From Chromobotia macracanthus (lineage: Eukaryota; Chordata; Actinopteri; Cypriniformes; Botiidae), in assembly GCA_036877525.1 (NCBI GenBank), contig JAZGTH010000008.1, positions 6,072,501-6,136,500 on the forward strand: a stretch of DNA of 64,000 bases, in the 5' to 3' direction. This document shows, piece after piece, positions 49,201 to 61,867 of this stretch; the first letter of the stretch is position 1; every line of letters begins with the position of its first letter. The notes under the pieces were generated by a model. That model saw nothing but the letters and a program-made list of their open reading frames with translations. It searched no databases and was not told the DNA's origin. A program made the translations under genes and the position numbers.

Positions 49201-51082
49201 CATGCACCAGAGCAACAATTGCAAGTTTTAGTGGCAATGCTGCATTGGCCCAATGGAGGAAGTGGTAATTCTGTCAGCTGGCCCAAAACATTTTCACACT
49301 GGTCCAGGGTAGGCAGACCATACATATTGTTGAGCCCTGCAGACTGATGTTGACATATTTCATGTTTTATGTTTGATTATGGATGGTTAATCTTGGTGTG
49401 GTTGGGCTTTACATTCATGAGATGGTTTTTGCAATGCTGCCTGTTTGCAATGGTTAAGAAGAACCATTAGCATATTTACCAGAACACTCAATAAGGTGAG
49501 AAGAGGTTAACATTCATGAGGTACTGTAAGCCACTGATATTAAGAGCTAAAATGATTATACAGCGCTGTGGTACTGCAGTAAGAGGGCTCGTGTGTGTTG
49601 AAGTAAGCTGAAAAAAGAGGATTAGGGCAGACTGGTATTTTCTCCATCTGAGGCCCATCTTAACCCTGTACTGCAGCACTAGACTTGATTCAACACACCT
49701 GAAGCTGTACATCTGTTTTTAAAGCCCTGCTGGGCACTGACAAATGTAAGAGATTAATTTTAGACTTCCTAATAGTGCTACACAATATTTGCCATGATTG
49801 TTTGCCTACGTGGCAGTTTGTGACGTTATTATGCCAATTGATAAAGAACATGAGAGGTTATTTATTGAATCAGGTAATGTAATGATATTCTAATGATGTA
49901 ATCATAAGGAAAGTTCCAGGAAGTTGCTCAGCTATGGCTGCTCAAAAATAACCGATGGCACAGTCATTTATCTTAATCAGATATGGGCACACCCTGTTTT
50001 CATTGTTTAAATCTGTATCATTACACTGTATGATAAAACTTTGTTAGACGTGTCTTGTGTCTCTGTGTGTCATGTTGGTTTGAGTCCATTGTAATAGCGA
50101 CAACCATTTTCTTCTACAGCCAGCCCTGAACTGTGAGCCAGTGGAGACCAGGCTGGACTAATGGTAGGAGGCACTGTTTATCTCTGTTAAAACATCAAAT
50201 TACTATTACCACATGTCATAAGGTGCTGATATTTTTTGTCTGTAGATGTATAATGTATAACTGTCCAATAAAGAGTATTGAGTTCCAGCATATGTTTATT
50301 TAAATGAATGAAATGGTTTTCAAAACAAGTAGGACTGATGGAGTTTTAGATGGGTTGCGCTTAATGGATAAATGATTGGTTAAGAGGCCGCCGGTGGCCC
50401 TAGTATGGATTCAAAGGAGTCCAAAGTTTCAAAGGAGTGTTTGTCACCTCGCCCAAGCTCACTTGCGTGTTTAACAACTTCAAACCTATCACTCATCCTC
50501 GCTCTAATCACCCTAGCTTTGTGTTTATGCTTCAAACTATATCCACAAAGGTTTCAATAATGCTTAAGAAATTTCTGCAATGATTTTCACTAAAAGGGTC
50601 TGAAGTTCAGTGGGTCTAATTACTGTAATAATTATAAACATAACAAATACCTCATGAAGTCACAAATTGCTCTAAAACAGTTGACCCAGAGACCCTTGAA
50701 GCATTTCAGAAATGAGTACCCTCATGTATTTGTAGTTCTGTCATGCCTCATTTGCTTGGCAACACCCATGGCTGTAGACTGCTTAAAGTCTGTCAATAGT
50801 GGTACTGCTAATGTAGTTTCATTTGGTTGTCTCAGAACCATCAAGACGTGGCTTTCAATTTAATCAGTGACCTTTAATATACCAATAATATATTTGTCAT
50901 TTTTTTAATGACATCATAATATACAAATTTATCTGCAACAGATTAAAAATATTAGCCACATCTTTTTGTGTTTAAGCCAACGAATGCGCTTTTGTGATTA
51001 AATTTTAACTAATGTAGTTTTGCTTGTGTTCCATCGCTCACAGCTGCATGACATAATCCATTTTATTTTCCTTCTGTGGTAG
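46281..51082 (+). other. tmcc1 5' introns with probable non-coding exons
   Basis: No protein-coding exon. Candidate UTR exons: about 47451-47606 (after TTCTTTTCAG, before GTAAGTGAAG) and about 50121-50162 (after TTTTCTTCTACAG, before GTAGGAGG). The rest is AT-rich, with no recognised gene or full-length transposon. Confidence 0.35.
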
Positions 51083-51254
51083 ACAAGCATGACTTTACGC
51101 CAAACCACAGATGCATGTATGCTGTCAGAATCCACCTGACTGCTGCCACCCTTTGCTTCCTGGCTTTTGATTAGCACATCAGAGGGTGGTGGAGGAGGGG
51201 CTTAGCTAGACCCCACCCCCGTGCTGACCCTCTGAGCGAGACTGGCGCCTTCTG

Positions 51255-54200
51255 ATGGATCAGGGTGGTAGTGAGCAGCCTGGGGTGGAGGAGCCAGATT
51301 CTGGGGCTCGTGCAGAGCGAGAGGTGAGCAGGAGGGCATCCGAGCCTGATCATGGTCTGTCCAAAATTACCCACAATGCCTTGGAGAACATGGGTGCACT
51401 GGGCCATGGCCTGAAGCAGTTCTTCCAACCACAGCGCAGACGCTCATCCGTCTTGCCATATGACCCCACCTCTTCCTCCACGGGCCCCATCCCTGAGCCC
51501 TCAGACACTGGGCCAGAGTTGGGGGAAGCGCCTGCCATTACGGCCATCACCCCTAATTCTGACCCCCACACTTCCGCCCCCCCTGCAGCTCTGAGCCGTG
51601 TGCTGCAGCAGATTCGAGGCCCTCCCATGATGAAGAGAGGGACCAGCCTGCAAAGCCGACGCAGCAAGGCAGGGGGGGGAGGGGAGCCCCCCCAGAAAGG
51701 CAGCCCACAAATCCACAGGCGCAGCACCCAGGAAACCTTGCTGCAGGCAGGGCGGCCACGCTCCTCTTCCACAACAGATACCCCCAGCAGCCCAGCTTTG
51801 GCAGACATGTTGCTGACCTCGGGGAATTACTCCACAGACGAGACTGAACGGGTGAGTAGCCCATCTTCAGTGGGGCCATTAATGTCTTTAATGTCACACA
51901 TTTGTCAAACAGATTTCTTAAACAATCAGGCTGTGGTCATCAGTGGTGGCCACCATTTCCCACGGCTGCTGTGTAAAATGTTTTAATACATACAGTATCA
52001 TTTCAGTTTATAGGCAGTGAAATGAACTAGTGAAATGTCAGACAGTAAACACTAAAACGATTATTGATTTTGTTTTTTGCAAAGAGCACATTGTTACAGT
52101 TCCACATGCATTACATGCATAATTTCATTTCGTAAAATCACTTCACAGTGTCTGTAATCAAATATTTGCTGATACCGATTGGTGGCAGATCAATTGGTGA
52201 ATCCCTTGTATTCAGTATTACAAAATTAGGGTTAGGTCTTCTTTGTAGACAACCTGCTAGTCTTCCTATTTCATTTAATTTCCTCTGTACTCTGCACAAT
52301 GACAATAAAGCTGATCTAATCTAATCATGACACAAAATAGTAAAAGTGTATGTAAAGTACAATGTCACAGCTTTTATAACATTTTAACAGAGGTTTATAT
52401 TAAACTTCCTAGAATGCATGTTTAAAGCTTGCTATGCATATCTCACTTACTGCCACTGATGTTAAAGTATCCCAGCATGCCTTGCACATACCCAGTAATC
52501 ATTTTACCAACGGAAACACTATCAGTGTTTAATTGGAAGCGATAGCAGGTTGTTTACACATAGCAGAAGGTCAAATATGAATTTAAATTTGACTGCAGTC
52601 TGTGCATATAGGAATCTGTTGCATGCTGGGTGTGTCTTAAAGAAATCTTCAGGATGGATGGACGAGTTGACAGTGTTCACAGATCAGGAAGCTTGTGTGG
52701 CAGGTCACTATGTTCTCTAAGCTCTGCTATATTTAGCTGAGTCTTTGGGTGCACTTCAGTGCAGTGCACTTCAGTAGGCAACAAAATCAGTCCCCTTTTT
52801 CAACCAGGCTGTGGATAATTGTTTGCTTTCTTGTGTCCTTAAGGATACAGTCAAGGTTATATTTGCTGTTACATGGCAGGTGCAGCAACTTAATTTAGAA
52901 ACTCAGTTCAGGTAGTTGCAAGACCAGTTACTCCTCTGCTCAGCCTTGTTCTGTTTCAGGCTGTGTATTCTTGCTGCTCATTTAAAATAGTCATCAGTTT
53001 TCTGTACTAAGGCAAATGTTGACTAAGATTGATGCATCTCTGCAGAAAATTATGCTTGCAGTTGATAGTACTATCCTTTTAAGCATGCCTTTTTCGACAG
53101 CTAAGCATTTCCAACAGACACGCTAAAGGATCTGGGTGTCTGCCAAAACTCACTTGTTGAAGAGCTTAGTGGCACCATCCAGAATGTTCCTCTCTCAAAG
53201 GAGTGTCCAAACATAAACCCTGTCATGTATTTCAGACCACTGTATGAGCCTGACAATCTCAGTAGAGGGTTGGTTATGTGAATACACAGGCTGTGTGCTG
53301 CTGTGTAGTTTTGAAGTAGACAAATTGTGCCAGAGATGTACAGCTACATTTCCTGGATGTAGTTGTTGTTGAGTGTTAGCTGTATACTATATTTTGTTTA
53401 GAGTTAGCTCAGCTCAGAGTCTTTAACACTTCACTATTCAAAGTGTGGATTACCAGAAAAACGCATCCAGGATAAGAATAAAAATCTCTCAAATGAAATC
53501 TACTGTAATGGCATTGGTGCCGCTTCTACAGGTATCACCTGGGTCTTATCAAATGGGCTGATTACTATGTGAACAGTTCACCTAGTTTTTCCTGTGCTTG
53601 GCCACATAGTTGAGAAATCTACTTATATCAAGTTGCAAATTGAAACGTAACTTGCAGCATACATTTGGAATTATTAACAATAATTAATTTTAACAATATA
53701 AAACAATCCTGTAGGTTCATTTCATGTTTGCTTTCGAAGGGATGCTTAGTTCATCCCTAGATCATCCATGTATTATCTATGATCATGATATATTATGGAT
53801 AATAAGGTTTCGCCTTCACCTTTTAGATGTCAACAAGTGGAGGGACAGAGTTAATTTCAATGTGACGTCATTCTAAAGATTACACATGATCAAAGCTCAC
53901 TTTAAATATACAAAAAGGTCAAACATAACAAAAATACTTCTCACTTTTTTCGTTTAACAACTGTTCCCTTTATAGCTTTGACCAATGAAATTGTGGTGCA
54001 GTGTGCCATTCTTTATCAGTTACTTGAACAAATGCCCTGAATCATCTCTGTGGGGTGTGTCATGGTACAGGGGTCCAAATGGTTAGTGGCATCTGAAACT
54101 GGTGTAGTCCCAGGTAGTTCAAAGTGGCACGCCTGTAAAGGTGAACACTGAAACCAAACTGCCAATAATCATGGTTTCAATAGCAGTAATGTATTGTGAT

Positions 54201-55225
54201 GATTTATTTGAATAATTGTTTTTGGATTCTACAGTATAGCTGTCATACTGTAAACTACTGTTTGTATACAATAGACTACATAATCTAGTTTTTCTCAGGT
54301 TAATTTTTTTTTTTATTAGTAATCCTAAATATATATAGCTCAGGACTCAAAACATTATGATGCAGCCCAATATAAATTAATACTTTAAATTAATACAATC
54401 TTTTCACTTTTCTCTAGTGTAGTGCTGGTTCTGACTGCAATACAGTTTTTAGATTTTCTGCTTTAGATGACATGGTTCTTCATTAATTGAAATGTGTGAA
54501 ATATGAATACACATGCAAATAAAATCAATACAAGGATATTTTCCTCCTAAATGCCTCTTTTTATTTGCAGCAAGATCGTTTGGACGGATCTGGCCCAGCC
54601 ACATCTCCAAACGCTTTGTCAGGCAGTTCCGATGGTGGTCAGTATGGTGTGGATTCAATGGATGGCACCCCAGACCCTCAGCGCACAAAGCAGGTCATCG
54701 CCCAGCTACAGCAGAAGATCCTCAAACTCACAGAGCAGATAAAAATCGAACAAACGGCAAGGGATGACAATGTAGCCGAGTACCTGAAGCTGGCCAACAA
54801 TGCAGACAAACAGCAAAGCACTCGCATCAAGCAGGTGTTCGAGAAGAAGAATCAGAAGTCTGCGCAGACCATCCAGCAGCTACAGAGGAAGCTGGAACAT
54901 TACCACCGTAAGCTCAGAGAGGTGGAGCACAATGGAATACCACGCCAGCCCAAAGATGTCCTGCGAGATATGCACCAGGGTCTGAAGGATGTGGGTGCGA
55001 AGGTACTGTCTGCTGATTTTAGGAGTAGTTGGAGTTTGTTGGCTTTGTATATGTATTAGTATCAAACAGGAACTTTTAAGTTGTGCAGTATAACCCATTT
55101 ATGTCCCTTACCAGCAAACCAGTTTTTCTTGTCATTCAGTTATGGGTGTACATGGAGGAACATGATTATAAAGTCATTAACTTAGGAAAAGTAAGATCAG
55201 GAAAAACTCAACCTATATCTATATA

Positions 55226-55293
<68 letters not shown>

Positions 55294-55300
55294 TATATAT

Positions 55301-55377
<77 letters not shown>

Positions 55378-57095
55378 TATATATATATATATTATATATT
55401 ATATATATATATTATATATTTTTCTGATATATATACCGGTTTCACAAAATGATCATGTTTTCTTTAAGGTGACAGGTGGCCTTTCCAGTATTTCTCAGGC
55501 CACTCATTCGGCCGCAGGAGCAGTTGTGTCTAAACCCCGCGAGTTTGCCTCTCTGATTCGCAACAAGTTTGGAAGTGCAGACAACATCTCTGCTTTAAAG
55601 GACTCTCTAGATGAACAAGGGGATGAGCCTATGCCAGGTGCAGGGATGGCAGCCACCAGGACTCCTGTATCTGGCCAGCTCCAATCCAGCCCAAAATACG
55701 ACAGTCAGGACGACTGCTCCAGCGCTACATCAGGGTCAGGGGCAAATAGTATCACTGGGGCACCTGGGGGGCCTCCGAGTTCAAAGGGTAATACACTGGA
55801 GCACGGCCAGACCTCTGGCTTTGATACACTGCTACACGAGATCCAGGAACTGAAGGAAAACCAGAATCGACTAGAAGAATCTTTTGAAAACCTAAAGACT
55901 TACTATTATAGGGATTACACGAATATCATGCAGGCTCTGCAGGAGGAGAGATACAGGTACATGCTACTTTAACAGCTGAATGTACTGGCAGTGGTAGTGA
56001 TTTATGTAGTGCATTACATAGCATTATGTGTTTCATATTTGAAATGGCCTCAGAAAGGATGTTGTGCTAGTTATCTGGCTTTTCACGCCCCCTCTTTATA
56101 TTTGATTTTTTTGTATGTGCATTTGTTAGGTGTGAACATCTAGAAGAGCAGCTTAATGATCTAACAGAGCTGCATCAAAATGAAATTCTCAACCTAAAGC
56201 AGGAACTGGCCAGCATGGAGGAGAAAATCGCTTACCAGTCTTACGAACGAGCCAGAGACATTCAGGTACTTATATTTAACTATATCTATGTGACTGGCAT
56301 TTTTATTCAGCCCAACTAACAATGAACTCAGCGTCCTGCTGGGACCGCTGTTGTACCAATTGAGCTACAGAAAGAAAGCCCATTAAACATATGGTCTAAG
56401 GTGTGAACCTTAAATATATGTGTTTATATATGTGCAAGTCATACAGTATGGTAAATTGTTTGCATTTCTGGTGTATGAACGTTGAGTGGAACATTATTAT
56501 ACTAATGCAAAGGTTATTGATTGGGAAGGGCATCTGTTGTATTCCTTGAACTATTTTGCATCAACCTGATGGACAACATTTATTCTTGTAACTTAATTTT
56601 CATAATGAAATCTATATGTGACTCACTTACTGGCTTCTTTAAAGGCTTGTTATATATGAAGCAGCTTAAATGCTCCATTATGCTTCTTTAGCTGTTCTTG
56701 TCTTACATTGACCGGATGCACTGCATTAGCATCATTCTGTCTCTGGTATCCATAACATGTTTCTCATTGCCTTTCTGTAGGAGGCACTGGAAGCTTGTCA
56801 AACTCGCATCTCTAAGATGGAGCTTCAGCAGCAGCAGCAGCAAGTGGTTCAGTTAGAGGGTTTGGAAAACGCCACAGCGCGCACTTTACTCGGCAAACTC
56901 ATCAATGTGTTGCTGGCTGTCATGGCTGTTCTCCTAGTGTTCGTCTCGACGGTCGCAAACTGTGTGGTTCCACTGATGAAGACACGTAGCCGCACACTTT
57001 CCACATTGCTCCTGGTTATAATCTTGGCTTTCCTGTGGCGGAATTGGGAAACCATGTCTCAGTACCTGGACCGATTTCTGCTGCACCCCAGATGA
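51255..57095 (+). CDS. tmcc1: transmembrane and coiled-coil domain protein 1 (TMCC1), 655 aa, 5 coding exons
   Basis: TMCC1 is a rough-ER membrane protein that acts at ER-endosome contact sites to promote fission of recycling buds. Exons 51255-51851, 54571-55002, 55469-55956, 56130-56265, 56781-57095 (1968 nt in frame; human 653 aa). The start MDQGGSEQPGVEEPDSG resembles human MEPSGSEQ. Conserved blocks: LSKITHNALENMGALGHGLK, RRRSSV, LQQIRGPPMMKRGTSLQSRR, GRPRSSSTTD, and coiled coil 1 (about 225-330, VDSMDGTPDPQRTK onwards). They continue with KPREFASLIRNKFGSADNIS, coiled coil 2 (about 470-580, ending MELQQQQQQVVQLEGLENAT) and two C-terminal transmembrane helices (LLGKLINVLLAVMAVLLVFV and TLSTLLLVIILAFLWRNW). 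The coding sequence is diagnostic of TMCC1 over TMCC2. The segment FSEGVVDSVK present in human after VTG is absent. A 16-codon upstream ORF lies in the leader at 51089-51139. Confidence 0.94.
51852..54570 (+). other. large tmcc1 coding intron
   Basis: No exon recognised. It contains one perfect CRE-like TGACGTCA (53863-53870), and otherwise unremarkable AT-rich sequence. An internal promoter for the shorter TMCC1 isoform, which would start near the 54571 exon, is possible but not visible. Confidence 0.35.
55213..55432. repeat. (AT)n/(TATAT)n microsatellite block in a tmcc1 intron
   Basis: About 220 bp of nearly pure TA/AT with interspersed TATTATATAT variants. It lies just upstream of the acceptor of exon 55469-55956 and is prone to assembly length errors. 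Confidence 0.95.
56310..56372 (-). mobile_element. degenerate tRNA-SINE fragment in a tmcc1 intron
   Basis: On the minus strand a tRNA-like head (CTGTAGCTCAATTGGTACAAC) is recognisable. The B-box region is mutated and the tail is missing. Confidence 0.45.
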
Positions 57096-57984
57096 CCTGC
57101 AGGGGAGCTGTTGTTTAATGAAGGGACTGCAGGGCGAGAGCTTTGTTTGGAGGATGGAGACTAACACTGCCTCAGTTGCACTTAGAACAGAGGGACCTGG
57201 CACAAGAGTGGTGGACATGGATGTATTCAACGACCTCTTTTCCTTTTTTTTTTTTTTTCACTGAAGGAGTGAATTTGTTTACATTTTAATACCTTTTTCC
57301 GTCAACATAAATTGTATTGCCGAGTTTCCTTTTATTTGTTGTTGGAAATGATGCAAGTCGTGTTGTTCACTGTTCTTGTAATTATTGTTAGGATATACTT
57401 TTATGCAATTTACTGAGTGTTGCATTGCATTGACTTGACTTGAATGGTTTTAACGTGCACTGGATGGAGATCCATTTTTTAATACCATAGTAACTACTTG
57501 TTTCTCCTAACTTTAGCTATTGTTTTTATTTCTCACTCTGCTACATTCTCTCTTTTCCTGTGTACATGCATCTCATTTCTAACTCTTCTTTTCATTTCCT
57601 GTGTTCATAACGTCACTTTTCTGAGAACCGTTTTGCTGCTGTTTGGACTTCATTGCAGAATGAATTGCTAAATGAAGGAAAAGATGGCTTCTTTTGGAGA
57701 GGAGGCACCTGTAGTTTGATTTGAATGGGCTTTAGTAGACCGGGCCAAGAAATCGGAACAGTCTTAACCTGAGCAGGCCCAAACTGCCCTGTGCTCTGGT
57801 CTGGCTCCATGCCCTCACTGGCCTGCCCTCATAGAGGCACAGTCCCCTGATATATGAAAAGAAAGAACATACTTGAAGAGCTAGAAGTGCTCAAAGACTC
57901 TCAGTGCTTCCGTACTGTTTCTTATAGCTACAATGAAATAGTCCTTTTTAGTTTAATTTTTTATTTTTAAATGAAAAGAATAAA
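57096..57984 (+). other. tmcc1 3' UTR ending at AATAAA
   Basis: Non-coding sequence after the TGA at 57093-57095. A poly(A) signal AATAAA at 57979-57984 is the likely end of the main transcript. Confidence 0.55.
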
Positions 57985-59261
57985 CACGCTGTTTAAAAAT
58001 GCTAAGCCTGGTCATGTGATTCATTGTTTGTGCTTCTGTATGGTCGTGCACACATTATAGAAAATTGCTGGTTGCACTTTGCCCAGAGCGAGAGCCATTG
58101 CACAATTTCAAGTAACTGTTCAGGCCACAGTTTAGCTCTGGCTCACCAGTCTCAAATGTTTATTATAAAGGTCACTAGCTTGTTTAAGGACATTAAAATA
58201 CAGCCATTGCATGAATTGAAAGAAATTAATTAGAAAGGACAAAAGAGGGTAATTCTACAGAAATTGAATAAAAATGTTTTTTTAAACTCAATGTCTGTCA
58301 ATGTCACATTTATGATGTATTAATGATTGTAAAAAAGTGAAATGCAAGAAAATATAATGGAAATTAGATGTTTTCTATATTAACGTCATTGTGTTACCAT
58401 TCATCAGAAACATTTGTTCTGAAACAATGATTTGGATATTTGGATTTCCGAGATTTATCTAATTACCAAAAATGGTCTAATTAGTATGAATTTTATGCAA
58501 GGCTTTAAGTAGGTACCACTGATATAATCTATTAAAAGAGATGTTTTTTAAAAATGCTGATTGTTTTGATTACAGCATGTATGCTACATGTGGTAATATA
58601 GCTGCTTTTTAAAAATACATATTTCGCAAAAACTCGTCAGTGACATTATGTAAGTATGCTTTGGTAAAATCTGCTTAACTCTTATGAAGGTAAACGTTTT
58701 TAATGTTTGTAAATATTGAGTCGTGGGTTCATTTCTCCCACACAGTGGACATGTTGTACCTTGTTCTTTGCAGACAGCAACAGCTGGACAGGCTGTGTGC
58801 ATCGCTGTATTAACATGAGGCGCCACCTGTTGGAAAGGATGATTTGTATATATTAAAAACCTGTCTACAAAACAGCTACAGAAACAAATACTTTATGGTA
58901 CAGTAATGTTTTTAAAGTATATTTTACATATGTTTATTTGGTTTCACAGGTTTTTAACACGTATTTAATGATTGTCTGCTTTAAAATTGTTTCCAGGACC
59001 ATTTTTAATACATTTTGAACACTTAGGGAAGACATTTAAATTTTTTAGATTTTAAAGAAATCATTTAAGTCCATGTTGTTCCAAAACCATATGACGTTTT
59101 TGCCGTGTAACAAAAAATCCCCATTCGTTATATGTAAAAACAGCATTAACATTCTTCAAAATCTCCCTCTTCCACAAAAGTTATGTTTTGAACCGACAAT
59201 GTGTGTAAATTATAAACAGAAATACGAAAGAAATATATCAGGCTACATTGTTGTTTGAACA
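57985..59261. other. intergenic spacer between convergent tmcc1 and mustn1
   Basis: AT-rich, no exon or RNA gene recognised. Confidence 0.4.
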
Positions 59262-59267
59262 TTTATT
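59262..59267 (-). other. poly(A) signal of mustn1
   Basis: AATAAA on the minus strand, about 375 bases beyond the mustn1 stop codon at 59642-59644. Confidence 0.45.
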
Positions 59268-59594
59268 TTCTATTTGTACTCCACCTTCCCATATTTGCAG
59301 ATGTTTTAATTGACATTGTGTGACAATATTTGCCCACCTAATTTGAAATGATAGACATGTCAGTACACAGCAAATGTTTAATATACAAAACATGACACTG
59401 GAAACAGGCACATAAGGATTCAGAAGGGTCTTTAAGTACATGAGAGAAACAGCAACAGCAAGCAGTGTAAAAAATAATACAAATATCTCATTTTACCCAC
59501 ATTACAATCAGATCATTCAGGTGCCAAAAACTTCCTCTAATGCTATTAAAGATATATATCTAAAACCTTGACAGCAAGACAAGTCCATTTGTCC

Positions 59595-59654
59595 ATTCTA
59601 CATTAAAGTGCTCATTTGTCGAACATTCTACATTTAAGTGCTCATTTGCCGAAC
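59595..59654. repeat. 30-bp tandem duplication over the mustn1 stop codon
   Basis: Copies 59595-59624 and 59625-59654 differ at two positions. The right copy contains the functional end of mustn1 (GTTCGGCAAATGA on the minus strand); the left copy repeats it in the 3' UTR as GTTCGACAAATGA. Confidence 0.9.
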
Positions 59655-60474
59655 ACACTTCCTGATGGAGGTGTGGGTTTTTCCAGTACTGTCTCAGCTC
59701 CAGACCGTACTCCACTGAATACAGATGGAGCAACCTTCCCCATGCGCTCTACACAAGAAAAGAGATTAGTTTTCTTGCTGTTACAATACAACAATGTAAC
59801 ATTACATGTACAATATAATTTGTAATATAGTATACCAAATAATCATATTATTATTGCATATTATATGATTATAATACAATAAACAATGTAATACAATATT
59901 ATAACAATTTTAACAATCATAGGGCAAGGCCTGCAGTACTTTAAAACCCTTTTTGATTTAATATTTTGCTTATAATAGACAGTAATGTTTAATGTCTGTT
60001 GTATATTTCATGAAGACACAGGAATTAAAATCATATGGAAAAATTGTAAACATTCTATTCTATTGACAATTCTATTGAATAGTTTAAAAGCTATTGAATT
60101 CTTTCACAACTATTTTCAAAAGGCAATCCCTATTCTAATTAAAACTATAACAGACACTTTGAGCTGATAATAGGATAAACCTGAAACTTAAACAACAAAC
60201 TCACCACATTCGACCATGACCTCATATGTTTTGCTCTTGACCTCTCCTTTCAGCCCTAGTTTACTGCGGGCTCCTTTCAGGTCCTCTTCTTTAACAACTG
60301 GCCGCTTCTTCTTCTTAACCTCTGGCTGATGGACAAAGAATATGTGAATATAAACAAATCCAAAGGAAAAACATCTATCAGCAAGTACTGCCTTATGTTT
60401 TCTGCTGTTAAGAAAATAATCTATAAGTCATTTTTCCAACACTGAGTAAAAACGTATCTGCATACCTGAGACAT
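59642..60474 (-). CDS. mustn1: musculoskeletal embryonic nuclear protein 1 (Mustang), 78 aa, 3 exons
   Basis: A small nuclear protein expressed in skeletal muscle, cartilage and regenerating bone, implicated in myogenic and chondrogenic differentiation. Exons 60466-60474 (MSQ only), 60205-60325, 59642-59748 (237 nt in frame; human 82 aa). Family landmarks are clear: a basic nuclear localisation patch VKKKKRPVVKEEDLKGARSK, then EVKSKTYEVMVECE, then APSVFSGVRSGAETVLEKP and the end SGSVFGK. A TATA box (TATATAAG on the minus strand, 60544-60551) lies 70 bases upstream of the ATG, and an E-box CAGCTG (60674-60679) lies further upstream, as expected of a muscle gene. The very short first coding exon also occurs in mammals. 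Fish usually keep two mustn1 paralogues; which one this is cannot be told here. Confidence 0.93.
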
Positions 60475-60543
60475 TGTATAGTGTGGGTCTTGTCCTTGAA
60501 CAGTGGCGTGTTGACTCTTTGTGTACTGTGTCCTTTTTGTCCT

Positions 60544-60679
60544 CTTATATACCCTGTGACCAGCTTAGTGCTCTCTCTCTCTCCTCTCTTTTATCATTAT
60601 ATATTATTAGCTCTGTGGTAAGTGTCAGAAAGCCTGAAGTGGGTGCCTACTTTCTGAGCGTGACTACTATAAACAGCTG
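60544..60679 (-). promoter_or_regulatory. mustn1 promoter: TATA box and MyoD-type E-box
   Basis: TATATAAG (minus strand) at 60544-60551 and CAGCTG at 60674-60679. Spacing to the ATG at 60474 would give a leader of about 40 nt. The intervening CT-rich stretch (60571-60590) is simple sequence. Confidence 0.55.
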
Positions 60680-61230
60680 AATTTCTGCTTTAGCCCTCCT
60701 CTTACAGACATCTCATATCAATGATGAGTGTACTTTATTTGTGTATATGACATTGCTGACACGATGATGTGTTTCTTGTATTGGGTTTTCCACATGCCAC
60801 ATATCAAGAAGTGACAATATATTGCATACTGACATTTGCTTCTAACTACAAGGTCTTACCCTTTCCTGAAAAGGGGAGAAATTACAGCAAAAAAATCATC
60901 TTCTGATGTGCTTATGTAAAAGAGTAAGTTACACTGGGCCACATGATATGGAAATCGTACAATCCTATAAACATATCAGTGTTGAAATTAGAACAATATA
61001 GTTATATAATCAAACAACAGAATTTAAAACACAGACAATAAAGCTTTACTTTTTAGCCCATTCAACATTTACCCATTAGAAATGTACAGTCCTCCAAGAA
61101 AAGGGACTAAAAATATTGATGACTCATCTTGCACTACGCATGTTCTTGTCCAATCACATGCACTCTTGAATGAAAACGTCTCTTCCTCTAAATTAAACTG
61201 GCTTACACTTTCGAATAATTCTGTCTTATC

Positions 61231-61497
61231 ATGGGTCGTCGGTGTGTATTTGGCTGCTCTAACACACGCACTTTATTTTGTTTCCCAGCTGTAAACTGGT
61301 TGCGAAGGAAGTGGCTGGAGTTTGTTCATTTCGAAGAGGCAGGCATTCATCACAACACGCGTATTTGTGACAGGCATTTTTCTGAAGAATCCTTCACCAA
61401 CTTGGGGATGTTCGCTGCGGGGATTGTGAAATCCCTCACATTAGCAGAGACAGCCATTCCTACCCTGTACACTGTGGGGAGATCTCCTCCAGCACGA
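61231..61497 (+). CDS. THAP-domain first exon A (partial gene or alternative first exon)
   Basis: THAP domains are C2CH zinc-coordinating DNA-binding domains related to the P-element transposase. The 89-codon exon starts MGRRCVFGCSN and has Cys5, Cys9, Cys46 and His49 (ICDRHF) as zinc ligands, Trp28 (RRKWLEF), FTN and the closing AIPTLY motif (the AVPTIF box of the family). It ends in phase 0 at donor GTAAGT (61498). No exon of its own follows before the second THAP exon at 61868, so it probably splices to 63138-63240. It could instead be a separate duplicated gene whose other exons are lost. Upstream (60680-61230) there is nothing else recognisable. Confidence 0.7.
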
Positions 61498-61699
61498 GTA
61501 AGTACGAGTTATATTTTCAGACACGAACGCACAAGCCTCAGCATAAAAATAAAACCGATCCTGTTCACTTGCTTAGAAACGTAACTGATCTTGCTTTGCG
61601 CGATTCAACGCTGCGCCTTATTTTAATCTAAAGCCTGAAACGTTTGTTTTCAGAGCCCAAAATATAAAGTTGCCCACCCCACCTCTAAAACACCCCTTC

Positions 61700-61867
61700 T
61701 TGCCTGTCATGTGACGTCATTCGTTTGCGATGACGCAAACGAATCACTGAATTGATTCTGAACCGGTTCTATACAACGAACAGTTCAAAAGAACCAATTC
61801 ATCGAAAAGAGTCGGACTATACAGCATTAAACCAGCACACCTAGAGCTACTACAACAAGCGATAAAT
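61700..61867 (+). promoter_or_regulatory. putative promoter of THAP exon B, with CRE and a repeat remnant
   Basis: A perfect TGACGTCA at 61712-61719 lies 150 bases upstream of the exon B ATG. The stretch 61738-61830 (ATTGATTCTGAACCGGTTCT ... AAGAACCAATTCATCG) resembles a common fish interspersed repeat with inverted halves. Confidence 0.4.

Noticed and set aside
51350..51897. Minus-strand ORFs of 152 and 114 codons
   Set aside because: Antisense shadows of the GC-rich first coding exon of tmcc1; the plus-strand product matches the TMCC1 family.
55083..55427. 114-codon ORF rich in Tyr and Ile
   Set aside because: Translation of the (AT)n microsatellite in a tmcc1 intron.
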